DNA from: Shewanella dokdonensis
GTDB taxonomy: Bacteria; Pseudomonadota; Gammaproteobacteria; Enterobacterales; Shewanellaceae
Assembly (NCBI RefSeq): GCF_018394335.1
Contig: NZ_CP074572.1
Span: forward strand, 3,596,001 to 3,660,000
Reading direction: 5' to 3'
DNA: 64,000 nucleotides
Each line of letters starts with the position of its first letter. The first letter of the stretch is position 1. Below, one piece after another: positions 21,255-31,780 of this stretch. The position numbers were made by a program, and so were the translations under genes. The notes under the pieces were generated by a model, which was not told where the DNA came from, did no database searches, and saw only the letters and a program-made list of their open reading frames with translations.

Positions 21255-23873
21255 TTATTCGTTGAGATTGGGCTGCCATTTCAGCCAATCAGTCTCTGCT
21301 TTCGCGTATATTGCTAACGTTTGCTTGCTATTGAGTGGTGCCGCTTGTTGATTATCCAATTCGGTTACTACCCCAATGCCACCAGCCAAAATGGTTTCCA
21401 GCGAGCCAGTTTCTATCTGGGCGCCTGAAAATAGCCCTAAATCCACTTTAATGCCGGAAAGATCATAGAAACGGCTGCTTTGATTCACTAGATGACGGTA
21501 GCGCGCAGCAATGCTGGCATTAAGCAATACACCAGCGCCATTCTCCTTGAGACGGTAATCGGTAATTTGGCCAATCTGAATACCGCGGAAGAAAATACCT
21601 GTTCCTTCTTTGACTGACCCGAGCGTAGCCCGATTCAATTGCAGATGGAGTGCATCTACGGCCATGTAGTCATCCGCCAGTTTAGGAATAGTAAACTGCA
21701 CCCTGTTGCTACTGGCGTTGCCGGGCGTGGCCGCAATAAACGCTCCAGTCAGTAGCGCCTCTGGATGTTCTACGCCTTTTAACGATATCTGCGCTTGTTG
21801 TAGTCGATATTGGCTATCTTGCTTGAGGAAAGGCGCAGCGTATTTGCCATACAGATAAGCCCTGGCGCTCAGATGTTGTAAGTCTGCATCAAGTATCACT
21901 TGTGTGACTTCACCAATCTGGGTGCCTTGATAGCGGATGGCGGCATGTGCTTGTAGCGGCGCATCTGCTGGCAGTACTAGACTGATGGCCTGTGCCTGAC
22001 TACGCGCCAGCGATTCAGATGTATACAAGCGTTGACTATCCGCTTTGTCGCCATCGATTTTCGCCAAAGCAATGCTGCCTTTTAGGGCCCCATTAAGCGG
22101 TGCCATTTGCAGTTTTACTCCGGTCAGGCTGGCATCTACCGATAATGCTGGGTTTTGCCAGAACACAATATTATTTTTCAGTAGCGGAGCAAAAGTACTG
22201 TCCACGGCTAAGGTGACCGCAAAACGATCAGAGGTTGCTTGCCAGTCCACCGCCGTAACTGCGCCTATTTGCATCTTTTTATAATACACCGGAGAACCGG
22301 TGACGACTGATGCCGCTTCATCACTGTATAGCGTCCATTTAAGCTTGTGACCTTGCTGATAAAAAGCATCCGCTGTGGCGGCAGAGGCAAACAGCGCCAG
22401 CGGTTTATGGGTGTCGAGCGCCTTCTTGCTATGGCTGTGACGTAAACTTATTACGCCCTTGGTCAGCGTGGTGAGGTCACCACTTTTTACTTCAACGCCT
22501 TCCAGTGATGCTTTTATATCCAGCGGCGCTTCAGCAATGAAATCACTACCTTCGGTAAGTAAGGCTTTAAATTCAGGCAAGATCTCGGCTTGGTATAACA
22601 CTGCGGCAAAATCATCAGCCAATCTTACTTGAGTCACCTGACCAATTTTGACCTGGCGATAACGGATCTCCGCGCCACTATTGACCCCCGGATTTTCCGC
22701 GGCAGTTAAGGTCAATAGCACCGGGGTTTCACTGTCCAGCTTAGGCGCAATATCAGCCAATGGATACTGTGCTAACGGACTGCCAGAGCCAGGCAGAAAT
22801 TCAATAACATCACCACTCACCAGCCTGCCAGCATGTTTAAACCCACTTAACGAAATGTCTGCGCCTTCTCGCCAGAATTTGGCATCCCGACCCAGTAGCT
22901 CAGAATAGGGCGCATCCAGTCGGGTGTGAATGGCAACGATTTGTGGCTCTGCGACCACACTTTCCACTTCGCCAATGGTGACGCCGCGATAAATCACATC
23001 AGTTCCGCGCTTGATACCATCAGCGTCTTTGGCCGTTAACACAAACCGGACACCGCCGTTGGCCTCCTGTTGACTGGCGTAAAGTTTGTAGCCTTGATTA
23101 ACTTCTGCCGCTGGCGAATCGGTAGGCGAACTAAAGTTGATCCCGCCAGCAATCAGTGATGCCAGACTGGCAGTGTTCACCTTGATACCTGAGAGCGATG
23201 CATCAATCTGCACTCCGGATACGTTCCAAAAGTGGGAGTCTTTGCGCACTAACGCGGTGTATTGTTTTTCAATGTAGGCTTTCAGCAACACTTTGTGTTG
23301 AGGATCAAGACGATAGCTGACCACTTCCCCTACAGGGATCTGCCGGTAGAACACGGGGGAACCCACATCCAGCGAGCCTAATTTTTCAGCGCTTAGCTCG
23401 ATAACCAAGCCATCACTTCCAGGCAATACTGGCGGCGCTTCTTGCTCGGCTTCAAAGTGGTCTCGAAAATCCCCATCACCGGGTAATAGCCCTATATAGT
23501 TCCCCGAAAATAATGCGTCCAGACCTTCAACCCCAGTGATACTGGCTTTGGGAGTTACCAACCAAAATTTGCTGTTAGCATGCAGCAAGGGTTCTGCTCG
23601 GTAGTCCATCAGCAGATCGACGTTCACGCCTTTGAGTTCATCATCAATGGACACATCCACAACCTTGCCGACATTTAGCCCTTGATAGCGAACTAAGGTC
23701 TTGCCTACATCAATGCCGGTGGCACTGGGGAAATGAATGCGGACATCAATGCCTGATTCGCGGATGCTTTTAACGCCGAGCCAGGCTCCCAACGCCAGAG
23801 CCACTAATGGCAATAGCCAGATGGGGGAGAATAATTTTTTACGCACCACTTTGGGTTGTTCAATTTGTGCCAT
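21255..23873 (-). CDS. letB: LetB/YebT-type intermembrane lipid transport protein with seven MCE domains
   Basis: 872 residues: one N-terminal membrane anchor (about 17-37, IWLLPLVALALGAWLGV) followed by seven tandem MCE domains, each visible by a repeated pattern like V.Y.G..VG.V. Examples are VRYQGLNVGKVVDV, VFYRQIPVGEVVSY, VIYRGVTIGEVESV, IRYRQVKIGQVTQV, VYYKKMQIGAVTAV, IRYQGTQIGEVTQV and IFFRGIQIGQITDY. Seven domains match E. coli LetB, which forms a stacked-ring tunnel across the periplasm for lipids. The gene overlaps the upstream letA-like ORF by 14 nt, implying coupling. Also annotated PqiB-family. Confidence 0.93.
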   Translation of the reverse strand: MAQIEQPKVVRKKLFSPIWLLPLVALALGAWLGVKSIRESGIDVRIHFPSATGIDVGKTLVRYQGLNVGKVVDVSIDDELKGVNVDLLMDYRAEPLLHANSKFWLVTPKASITGVEGLDALFSGNYIGLLPGDGDFRDHFEAEQEAPPVLPGSDGLVIELSAEKLGSLDVGSPVFYRQIPVGEVVSYRLDPQHKVLLKAYIEKQYTALVRKDSHFWNVSGVQIDASLSGIKVNTASLASLIAGGINFSSPTDSPAAEVNQGYKLYASQQEANGGVRFVLTAKDADGIKRGTDVIYRGVTIGEVESVVAEPQIVAIHTRLDAPYSELLGRDAKFWREGADISLSGFKHAGRLVSGDVIEFLPGSGSPLAQYPLADIAPKLDSETPVLLTLTAAENPGVNSGAEIRYRQVKIGQVTQVRLADDFAAVLYQAEILPEFKALLTEGSDFIAEAPLDIKASLEGVEVKSGDLTTLTKGVISLRHSHSKKALDTHKPLALFASAATADAFYQQGHKLKWTLYSDEAASVVTGSPVYYKKMQIGAVTAVDWQATSDRFAVTLAVDSTFAPLLKNNIVFWQNPALSVDASLTGVKLQMAPLNGALKGSIALAKIDGDKADSQRLYTSESLARSQAQAISLVLPADAPLQAHAAIRYQGTQIGEVTQVILDADLQHLSARAYLYGKYAAPFLKQDSQYRLQQAQISLKGVEHPEALLTGAFIAATPGNASSNRVQFTIPKLADDYMAVDALHLQLNRATLGSVKEGTGIFFRGIQIGQITDYRLKENGAGVLLNASIAARYRHLVNQSSRFYDLSGIKVDLGLFSGAQIETGSLETILAGGIGVVTELDNQQAAPLNSKQTLAIYAKAETDWLKWQPNLNE

Positions 23874-24489
23874 TTTGCTTTTCCAGCTGATCCCATAACA
23901 AACGAGTGTCCAGCACTTTGGCTGACACCTGGGTAAACAAAATCACCAGTGCGAAAGCGGTTGCTGCGGGTGCGGGTTTGGCATCCAGCAACTGACCCAT
24001 ATTCACCAGTGCTACCGTAAGTGAAATAACAAACAAATCGAGCATCGACCAGCGGCCAATCCATTCGATTAAGTGAAACCCCAGCATCAGTTTTTTCTTG
24101 GAAAATTTAAGATTAAAACTGATGGCTGAAAGATAGATCCCTAAGCCAATGATTTTTAACCACGGCACGAGAATACTTGCCGTAAAGACAATAATCGCAA
24201 TGGGCAACATATCCGAATGCACCAAGCGTAGAATGCCAGAGAAAATTGTGTCATGGGTAACTCGGCCACTCTTGGTCAAGGTGGTGATGGGGTAGAGATT
24301 GGCCGGCACCAGCAAAATTGCAGCGGTGATCAATAGTGCCCAACTGCGCTGCAAACTGGTGTAATCCCGCAATTGCAGCTTGGCACCACAGCGCAGACAA
24401 CAGCTCTCAGTGGCGTTATTGAGCTGACCGCAATCATTGCAGCGGCACAAACCTAAATCTTTACCCTGCACACTGTTACTCGCTTTCAT
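23860..24489 (-). CDS. PqiA/LetA-family membrane protein, second half
   Basis: 209 residues: an N-terminal zinc-ribbon type motif CRCNDCGQ..CCLRCGAKL (about 15-40) followed by four predicted membrane segments. It corresponds to the C-terminal PqiA repeat of E. coli LetA (YebS), which has two such repeats in one chain. It overlaps the upstream first half by 14 nt and letB by 14 nt, so the three are one operon. Probably the inner-membrane partner of LetB. Confidence 0.88.
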   Translation of the reverse strand: MKASNSVQGKDLGLCRCNDCGQLNNATESCCLRCGAKLQLRDYTSLQRSWALLITAAILLVPANLYPITTLTKSGRVTHDTIFSGILRLVHSDMLPIAIIVFTASILVPWLKIIGLGIYLSAISFNLKFSKKKLMLGFHLIEWIGRWSMLDLFVISLTVALVNMGQLLDAKPAPAATAFALVILFTQVSAKVLDTRLLWDQLEKQNGTN

Positions 24490-25159
24490 TCAAGTAACTC
24501 CACATATGCTCTAGCTTGTATTCCCTTAGCATAAACAGCACTACCAGAAACAACATGGTAAAGCAGAATGTGCCCATTCCGAAATAGACATCGGCAAAAT
24601 CAGAGAGTTGGAAGGAAGTCACCAGAAAACTGATGACATAAATCTCCAACATAGACATCTGTGATAGTAATTGATGGTAGCGCAGGAGCAGCACAAACAG
24701 CTTTCGCCCCGTTTTACTGTGATATAGGCGGGTCTTGATGATAATCATCTGAGCCAGGATTGAACTGAGTAACATCCCAGGCCCAATTACCGCCCCCACC
24801 AACACTGCCAAGCCCACGACCCAATAGCCTTGATCTGCCACTGCCAGCGCACCTTGCCAGACGGTGGTGGTGCGCACGCTGCCAATAAAATGCATCTCCA
24901 GCACCGGCAGTAACATGGCGGGCACATAGAGGATGAGCGCCGCAATACACATGGCTAGCACCCCATCAATCGCGCAATAAGGGGTGTCATATAGCGGTGT
25001 CTGACAGCGGGGACAAAGCGCCTTTACGCCAGACGGCAATGCCCGGCGACTGATCGCCAGATCGCAGGCACGACATAAGACAACCGAACAATCTGGATTC
25101 AGCTGTTTATGGTGTGAGTCTAATCGGGAAGATGGATTTTCCCGGGTATCTGTGCGCAT
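24476..25159 (-). CDS. letA: PqiA/LetA-family membrane protein, first half
   Basis: 227 residues from the ATG at 25159 (MRTDTRENPS); the open frame extends to 25189 but that start is less likely. A zinc-ribbon CRACDLAIS..CPRCQTPL is followed by four hydrophobic segments, equivalent to the N-terminal repeat of LetA. The split between the two repeats falls at a clean stop/start overlap, not in a homopolymer, so this looks like a genuine two-gene arrangement and not one of the window's frameshifts. The symbol is by homology to half of LetA. Confidence 0.85.
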   Translation of the reverse strand: MRTDTRENPSSRLDSHHKQLNPDCSVVLCRACDLAISRRALPSGVKALCPRCQTPLYDTPYCAIDGVLAMCIAALILYVPAMLLPVLEMHFIGSVRTTTVWQGALAVADQGYWVVGLAVLVGAVIGPGMLLSSILAQMIIIKTRLYHSKTGRKLFVLLLRYHQLLSQMSMLEIYVISFLVTSFQLSDFADVYFGMGTFCFTMLFLVVLFMLREYKLEHMWSYLNESE

Positions 25160-25262
25160 AAGATAAGAAGTAACCGGTTGTCTGCACAAAGTTTACAGAC
25201 GCGATGTTAGCAGATACTGCGAAGTTCTTGCATCCTCAACGGTAAATATGTCACTCTGAACA

Positions 25263-25278
25263 CTGTATGTTTAAACAG
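25263..25278 (+). promoter_or_regulatory. LexA (SOS) box upstream of yebG
   Basis: CTGTATGTTTAAACAG fits the CTGT-N8-ACAG consensus exactly and lies 13 bp before the yebG ATG. E. coli yebG is a LexA-regulated SOS gene, so the site and the gene support each other. Confidence 0.88.
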
Positions 25279-25291
25279 TGTGAGGAAGATC

Positions 25292-25576
25292 ATGGCGGTT
25301 ATTACCCAGTTTGTTGTGGTCAGAGAAGGGGTGGAAAAGATGACGTTTACCTCCAAGAAGGAAGCCGATGCATATGACAGGATGCTGGACATTGCCGACA
25401 ACCTGATACCCTTTATTCAGGCAAGTGAAGCAAGCATTGATGACGCAGCAGCGGAAAAACTTGCTTTTTATATGGCATCAAATAAAGATACGCTGGCCGC
25501 GCTGCTAAAGGGCGCGCCGGTGTCCGCGGCTCCCACCGCGAAAACGCCGAAAAAGAAAGCATCTGCCGATGCATAA
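25292..25576 (+). CDS. yebG: YebG family SOS-induced protein
   Basis: 94 residues starting MAVITQFVVVREG at ATG 25292; the GTG/ATG codons 12 nt upstream would put the start inside the operator region. The N-terminal domain (VEKMTFTSKKEADAYDRMLDIA) is characteristic of YebG, a DNA-damage-inducible protein of unknown biochemical activity. A basic Ala/Lys-rich tail (KTPKKKASADA) follows. A LexA box lies immediately upstream. msrC follows by 14 bp and may share the transcript. Confidence 0.92.
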   Translation: MAVITQFVVVREGVEKMTFTSKKEADAYDRMLDIADNLIPFIQASEASIDDAAAEKLAFYMASNKDTLAALLKGAPVSAAPTAKTPKKKASADA

Positions 25577-25590
25577 TCTAGGAATTAACA

Positions 25591-26049
25591 ATGAAACCGC
25601 AGTTGTACGACACCCTTAACCGACAAACGGCCGCGTTGCTTGACGGCGAAACCGACCTTATTGCTGGCATGGCGAATTTTTCGGCGTTGCTCAATGCATC
25701 GTTAGAACATCTGAACTGGGTGGGTTTTTATCTTTTGAAAGATGAACAACTGGTGCTTGGACCATTTCAGGGAAAAGTTGCCTGTACTCGCATTCCGGTT
25801 GGCAAAGGGGTATGCGGTACTGCGGTTGCACAAAACTGTACGCAGCGGGTTGCCGATGTGCATCAATTTGCGGGACATATTGCTTGCGACTCCGCCAGCA
25901 GTTCGGAAATTGTGGTGCCGGTGCGGCAAAATGGCGTGGTTGTGGCGGTGCTCGATATTGACAGTCCGCAGCTGGCGCGTTTCGATGCAGAGGATCAAGC
26001 GGGGCTGGAAACACTGGTCTCTACCTTTGAAAGCTGCTTGTTTGCTTAA
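25591..26049 (+). CDS. msrC: Free methionine-(R)-sulfoxide reductase (GAF domain)
   Basis: Reduces free methionine-R-sulfoxide. 152 residues, a single GAF domain. Cys65, Cys75 and Cys99 have the same spacing (10 and 24) as the catalytic and resolving cysteines of E. coli fRMsr (YebR). The active-site surroundings WVGFYLL, GKGVCGTA and SEIVVPV are conserved. It lies between yebG and proQ, close to letAB as in E. coli. Confidence 0.93.
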   Translation: MKPQLYDTLNRQTAALLDGETDLIAGMANFSALLNASLEHLNWVGFYLLKDEQLVLGPFQGKVACTRIPVGKGVCGTAVAQNCTQRVADVHQFAGHIACDSASSSEIVVPVRQNGVVVAVLDIDSPQLARFDAEDQAGLETLVSTFESCLFA

Positions 26050-26278
26050 AAGCCGTTCGATTTTGTGCATTTGATAGTCGCATTCGGTGTGGCTCGGCTT
26101 ATAATAGGCCGCTTGAGCGCATGGCCGCTGCCTTGGCAATCGAGTCTCACAATTGTTAAGGTTAGAATCCTTTGGTAAATTCTGAAGGCATGCTAATTTG
26201 TAGGTTATCCTTCGGGATAAAAAGAACTAACGACCGGGCCAGAGCTGCCTGCGTCCCCTGTAATTCGTGGAAGTAATA

Positions 26279-26958
26279 TGGAATCAACAGAAAAGTTGAC
26301 CGACACCAATGCCATTCTGGCGTATTTATATGAAACCTTTCCTTTATGTTTTATCGCTGAAGGTGAAGCCAAACCCTTAAAAATAGGATTATTCCAGGAT
26401 TTGGCAGAACGGTTGGCCAACGATTCCAGAGTCAGTAAAACCCAACTGCGGGTCGCTCTGCGGCGTTATACCAATAGCTGGCGTTATCTGAAATCACTCA
26501 AGGAAGGTGCACAGCGGGTGGATCTAGACGGTAATCCTTGTGGTGCGTTGGAGCAGGAGCATATCGAACATGCTCGCAGCACGCTGAAGGACAGTCAGGA
26601 AAAGGCTAAAGCACGGCGTAATGAAGCAGCTAAAGCTGACAAAGCTGAAGGGCAGAATGCGACCAATGCCAAACCCGCTAAGCCTGCTAAAGCTAAAATG
26701 CATCAGAAACCGCGTACCAATGCCGATAGCAAAAAGGTAGCGATTCCTAAAGCATCCCCTCGTACCCAGGCGCCACAGCCTACGGTTAAACTTACACCAG
26801 CCACATTGTCTAAGTTGAACCCTGGACAACGTGTTAATGTCAAACTCGGGGTTAATCCGGTTGCTGGCATTATCCAGAATATCAATAAAGACGATATTCA
26901 TGTGCAGCTGGATTCCGGTTTAACTGTTAAGGTACATGCAGAACATATTCTGCTGTAG
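26279..26958 (+). CDS. proQ: RNA chaperone ProQ
   Basis: FinO-domain RNA-binding protein that stabilises sRNAs and mRNA 3' ends. 226 residues (ATG at 26278-26280). The FinO domain covers about residues 5-120 (LYETFPLCF, KIGLFQDLAERL, LRVALRRYTNSWRYL). A long Lys/Ala/Pro-rich linker follows, then a C-terminal Tudor/KOW-like domain (LNPGQRVNVKLG to the end). It is followed 38 bp downstream by prc, the conserved proQ-prc pair. Its 228-bp 5' intergenic region contains a TATAAT at 26100-26105. Confidence 0.95.
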
Positions 26959-26996
26959 TACCGAAATCCAAGTAAAGATAAAGGAGTAACTTGCTG

Positions 26997-29066
26997 ATGC
27001 GAAAGATTATTATAGCAGCGTCTCTGGCCAGTATGCTGTTGGGAACCCCGGCGCTTGCTATATCACCGACAATTCCGGTCAGTGAGTTGCCTGATCTCCA
27101 TCAGGAACCGCAACATCAGGTTACCAGTAAACGTGTAGCCGGGTTATTTACCCGTTCTCACTATCACCATATTGCTTTGGATGATGCCTTCTCTAAGAAA
27201 ATCTTTGAACGATTTTTGGAGCAGTTAGATTATCGGCGCAATGTGCTGTTACAAAGCGATGTTGATGCTTTGCAACCATATGCCACCCAGTTCGACGACA
27301 TGATTAAAACCGGTGAGCTGGAACCTGCGTATAAGATGTTTCATCTGGTGCAGCAGCGTAGCTACGAGCGCTTTGCTTATGCGTTGAGTCTGTTGGACAA
27401 AGACAAGCCAATGAATTTTGACGTGCCTGGTGATAAATATGTGTTTGATCGTAAGGATGCCGCTTGGCCGAAAACAGCTGCCGAGTTAAATGAGTTATGG
27501 CGTCAGCGTGTCAAATACGATGCGCTTAGTTTGAAACTGACCGGCAAAACTTGGCCTGAAACGGTAGATATTCTGCAAAAGCGCTATAACAACGCGATTA
27601 AGCGGATGAAACAAACCAACAGCGAAGATGTGTTCCAAGGCGTCATGAACGCTTTTGCCCGCAGCATAGAACCGCACACCAGCTATTTGTCACCACGGAA
27701 TGCCGAACGTTTTGAGATGGAGATGAATCTCAGCCTCGAAGGTATCGGTGCCGTGTTACAGATGGAAGATGATTACACCATCATCAAAAGCTTAGTCGCC
27801 GGCGGCCCGGCAGCTCTTAGCGGCAAACTAGCGGTTGATGACAAGATCGTGGGTGTTGGTCAGGATAATGGCGAAATGGTCGATGTTATCGGTTGGCGCC
27901 TCGATGATGTGGTGGAATTGATCAAAGGGCCTAAAGGCAGCAAGGTGACCTTGCAGGTATTGCCAAAGAAAGGTGGCTCTAACGCTAAGCCGTTCACTGT
28001 AACCATGACGCGCGATAAGATCCGCTTGGAAGATCGTGCCGCTACATCGAAAGTGATTGAACCTGAACAAGGCCCGTATGCTCATCGTAAGGTGGGGGTA
28101 ATAACTGTGCCTGGGTTCTACATGAATCTGTCAAACGATGTGGCTAATGAGTTGCAGAAACTGCAGGCCGATAAGGTCGAAGGTATTGTCATTGATTTAC
28201 GTGGCAATGGTGGGGGTGCTTTGACCGAAGCGACCCTGATGACAGGTTTGTTTATTGATCAGGGACCTGTGGTACAGATCCGTGATGCGAGTGGTCGTAT
28301 TAGTGAAAACAGCGATAACGATGGTAAGACTTACTATGCTGGCCCACTAACACTGTTGGTGGATCGTTATTCTGCCTCTGCCTCTGAAATTTTTGCCGCC
28401 GCATTGCAAGATTATGGGCGGGCGCTGATTGTGGGTGAATCAACTTTTGGTAAGGGCACAGTACAGCAACATAGAGGCCTAGGTCGCATCTATGATATGT
28501 ACGACAAGCCGATAGGCCATGTGCAGTACACGATTGCCAAATTTTATCGCATCAATGGCGGCAGTACTCAGCGTAAAGGGGTAACACCTGATATTCCATT
28601 CCCGAGCGCTTTGGAACCGGGTGAATATGGTGAATCAGAGGAAGATAATGCGTTGCCATGGGATCAGGTGCCAGCAGCCAATTATCAGCCGCTCAATGAA
28701 ATTACCAAGCCGTTGGTGGCCAATCTGGAACAGCGCCATGAGCAGCGGCTGAAAAATAGCGTTGAATTCGGTTATATCATGGATGACATTAAGACGTTCA
28801 AAAAACATCACAAGGAAAAGAGTGTCTCTCTGGTAGAGAGTGAACGTTTGAAAGATCGTGAAGATGAAGATGCCAAGGCCTTGGCGCGCTTGAATGATCG
28901 GCGGCAGGTTCATGGCCTAGCAGCGCTGAAATCGCTCGAAGATGAAGATAATGTCAGTGAGGCAGAGAAGAAGATTGCCGAGCCAGACACCTTCCTCGAC
29001 GAGGCCGTAGATATCACACTGGATATGGTGGATTACGATAAAACCGCCCAAAATCGGCTTCATTGA
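26997..29066 (+). CDS. prc: Tail-specific periplasmic protease Prc (Tsp)
   Basis: C-terminal processing protease of family S41A, acting in the periplasm on PBP3, MepS and misfolded proteins. Signal peptide MRKIIIAASLASMLLGTPALA, PDZ domain around 235-330 (SLEGIGAVLQ..VDDKIVGVGQ), catalytic Ser in SASASEIFAAA (near 460) and Lys in STFGKGTVQ (near 484), then a C-terminal DUF3340 region rich in charged helices. An in-frame TTG at 26991 has better spacing to AAGGAG and is an alternative start. About 690 residues, normal. Confidence 0.95.
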   Translation: MRKIIIAASLASMLLGTPALAISPTIPVSELPDLHQEPQHQVTSKRVAGLFTRSHYHHIALDDAFSKKIFERFLEQLDYRRNVLLQSDVDALQPYATQFDDMIKTGELEPAYKMFHLVQQRSYERFAYALSLLDKDKPMNFDVPGDKYVFDRKDAAWPKTAAELNELWRQRVKYDALSLKLTGKTWPETVDILQKRYNNAIKRMKQTNSEDVFQGVMNAFARSIEPHTSYLSPRNAERFEMEMNLSLEGIGAVLQMEDDYTIIKSLVAGGPAALSGKLAVDDKIVGVGQDNGEMVDVIGWRLDDVVELIKGPKGSKVTLQVLPKKGGSNAKPFTVTMTRDKIRLEDRAATSKVIEPEQGPYAHRKVGVITVPGFYMNLSNDVANELQKLQADKVEGIVIDLRGNGGGALTEATLMTGLFIDQGPVVQIRDASGRISENSDNDGKTYYAGPLTLLVDRYSASASEIFAAALQDYGRALIVGESTFGKGTVQQHRGLGRIYDMYDKPIGHVQYTIAKFYRINGGSTQRKGVTPDIPFPSALEPGEYGESEEDNALPWDQVPAANYQPLNEITKPLVANLEQRHEQRLKNSVEFGYIMDDIKTFKKHHKEKSVSLVESERLKDREDEDAKALARLNDRRQVHGLAALKSLEDEDNVSEAEKKIAEPDTFLDEAVDITLDMVDYDKTAQNRLH

Positions 29067-29076
29067 TTGCGGTGAC

Positions 29077-29103
29077 AAAAAACGCGCTGATGGCGCGTTT
29101 TTT
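29077..29103 (+). terminator. Intrinsic terminator of prc
   Basis: AAAAAACGCGC pairs with GCGCGTTTTTT across a short loop and ends in a T tract. Confidence 0.8.
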
Positions 29104-29182
29104 GTTAATTCGGCACTAAGCTGAAGCGTCAGGTCATTAGCATTAATTGTGTTTATTCATTTTGTAGTCAAGGTCCGTTCTT

Positions 29183-31755
29183 ATGTCCCAGAATGTTAGT
29201 CAGCCCGCCAGCAAACGTCTGGCCGATTACCGTCCTCCCTTGTTCCTGATCCCTGAATTATCTTTATCATTCAGGTTATTACCCGATGCAACTCTGGTAA
29301 CGGCTGCCAGTCGTGTGCAACGTAATGGTCAGCATCTTGAGCCACTGGTACTGGATGGCGAAGCGTTGGAATTGCTGAGTGCCAAAGTCAATGGCGAAAC
29401 CGTCGAGGTGACGCAATTGCCAGGTAAGCTGCAATTGGATACCACGCTGGATGAGTTTGAACTGACACTGGTGACACGCATCAACCCTCAGGGCAACTCC
29501 AGCCTAGAAGGGCTATACATGTCTGACGGTGCTTATTGTACCCAGTGTGAAGCCGAAGGCTTCCGGCGTATTACTTACTTCCTTGACCGCCCTGATGTGC
29601 TTGCCAAATACAGTGTCCGCATTGAAGCGCCGCAGTCGTTCAAATACCTGCTGAGCAATGGTAATAAGGTGGATAGTGGTGAACTGCCTGACGGTTGGCA
29701 TTATGCCTGCTGGCAGGATCCTTTCCCTAAACCTTGCTACCTGTTTGCGCTGGTTGCCGGAGATATGGATCTGCTGCAAGACAGTTTCCGCACCGTGAGT
29801 GGCCGCGATGTGAAATTGCAAGTCTTTGTAGACAAAGGCAATCTGCATAAAGCTCATCACGCCATGGCGTCATTGAAAAAGGCGATGGCTTGGGATGAGA
29901 GCCGTTTTGGACTGGAATACGACCTTGATATCTACATGATTGTTGCCGTGGATTTCTTCAACATGGGAGCGATGGAAAACAAGGGCCTGAATATTTTCAA
30001 TACCAAATATGTCTTAGCTGATCGCGAAAGCGCTACTGACGATGATTTCCACGGGATCGAGTCAGTGATTGGTCATGAATACTTCCATAACTGGACCGGG
30101 GATCGCGTGACCTGCCGCGATTGGTTCCAACTGAGCCTGAAAGAGGGCTTAACTGTGTTTCGTGATCAGGAATTCAGCTCGGACGTAGGTTCTCGCCCGG
30201 TGAATCGAATTCATGCGATCAAGGTTATCAAAAACCAACAGTTTGCCGAAGATGCCGGCCCCATGTCACATCCGATCCGGCCGGAAGAAGTGATTGAAAT
30301 GAATAACTTCTATACCGTGACGGTTTACAACAAAGGTGCCGAAGTCATCCGCATGATGCACACCTTGCTTGGTGAAGCCGGATTCCAGGCCGGTATGAAA
30401 CTCTATTTTGCCCGGCATGATGGACAGGCGGTAACCTGCGATGATTTTGTGCAGGCGATGCAGGATGCCAGCGGCAAGGATCTGACACAGTTCCGCCGTT
30501 GGTACAGCCAGGCGGGGACGCCACAAGTTGACGTGGCCGATAGCTATGACGCACAGACGGGGAGTTATCGATTAACGCTGCGACAGCATACGCCACAGCG
30601 GGCAGGGGAAGCGGCAAAATTGCCGCTACATATTCCGTTTAGTGTTGAATTACTGGATGCGCAGGGGCGCTCACTGGCTAATCAAGTGCTGGACTTTACT
30701 GAGAGTGAACAGACTTTTGAGTTTTCAGGGCTTCCCGCAGTCGTGATCCCATCGTTGTTGCAGGATTTCTCGGCACCCGTGCGCTTGTCATATGACTTCA
30801 GCATTGAGCAACTGCTGGTGCTTATGGCTAATGCCAGCAGCGAAGTGGCACGCTGGGAAGCGTCAGTCACACTGTTTAGTCGCGCGGTGTGGGACAACGT
30901 CAGCCGCTTACAGCAACAGCAGCGGATGTTGCTTGATAATCGAGTAATTGATGCGTTCCGTGGCATTATTTTGAGTGCCGAGCTGGATCATGCGTTGGCT
31001 GCGGAAATCTTGAAGATGCCTTCTGTGACAACGCTGATGGAACAAGTCACGCAAGTGGATTTGGATGCGTTGCTGTGTGCTCGTGACTATGTCATAGATG
31101 CTATTGCCACCGCTTGTGAAGAGGAAGCGCTGGCGCGTTATCGGGTATTGCAGGGGTTGATGACGCCGGTAGCCGCGCTTTTGCTAACGCCTTATTAGTG
31201 TTGTTAGCCCGCGGTGCCGATGGTCATGAAGCGCTGCTGGAGCAGCAATTTGCCCAGGCTAATAACATGACAGCAGCATTGGGAGCGCTCAGTGCCGCAG
31301 TTGACGGCAATAGTGATTGCCGCGATGCCTTGCTGAACGCATTTGAACAGCGTTGGCAGCAGACACCATTAGTTATGGACAAATGGTTCTCATTGCAAGC
31401 GATTATCAATGAGCCTGAAATCTTGCCACGGTTGCAGAAGTTACAGCAACATCCAGCATTCAGCATGGGGAATCCTAACCGAGTTCGTTCTTTATTAGGA
31501 ACCTTTGCTGCGGCCAATATTGCCCAATTCCATCGGGCAGACGGGGCGGGTTACCGTTTTATGACGGAGATTATCCAACAGCTAAATAGCAGCAATCCAC
31601 AGGTTGCCGCCCGGATAATCACGCCCTTAATCCAATTCGGTAAACTGGATGCTGGCAGACAGCAGTTGATTAAGCAGTGCTTGCAACAACTGTTGGCATT
31701 GCCGACCTTGTCTCGTGACCTCTATGAGAAAGTCAGTAAGGCTCTGCAGGCTTGA
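29183..31755 (+). CDS. pepN: Aminopeptidase N (frameshifted as sequenced)
   Basis: M1-family zinc aminopeptidase. The exopeptidase motif MGAMENKG lies near residue 262; zinc ligands are HEYFH near 298 with the distant Glu in SLKEGLTVFRDQEF. The frame breaks at about 31153-31158. Adding one base (G in the G run, or T) gives LQGVDDAGSRAFANALLVLLARG and joins the C-terminal helical domain. The corrected length is 857 residues, normal for gammaproteobacterial PepN. Confidence 0.94.
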
Positions 31756-31780
31756 AACGCCGGTAAGAAGGGATAAAACC

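Noticed and set aside
23860..24489. Frameshift artefact separating the two LetA halves
   Set aside because: Each half has its own zinc ribbon, Met start and four membrane segments, and the junction is a stop/start overlap, not a homopolymer.
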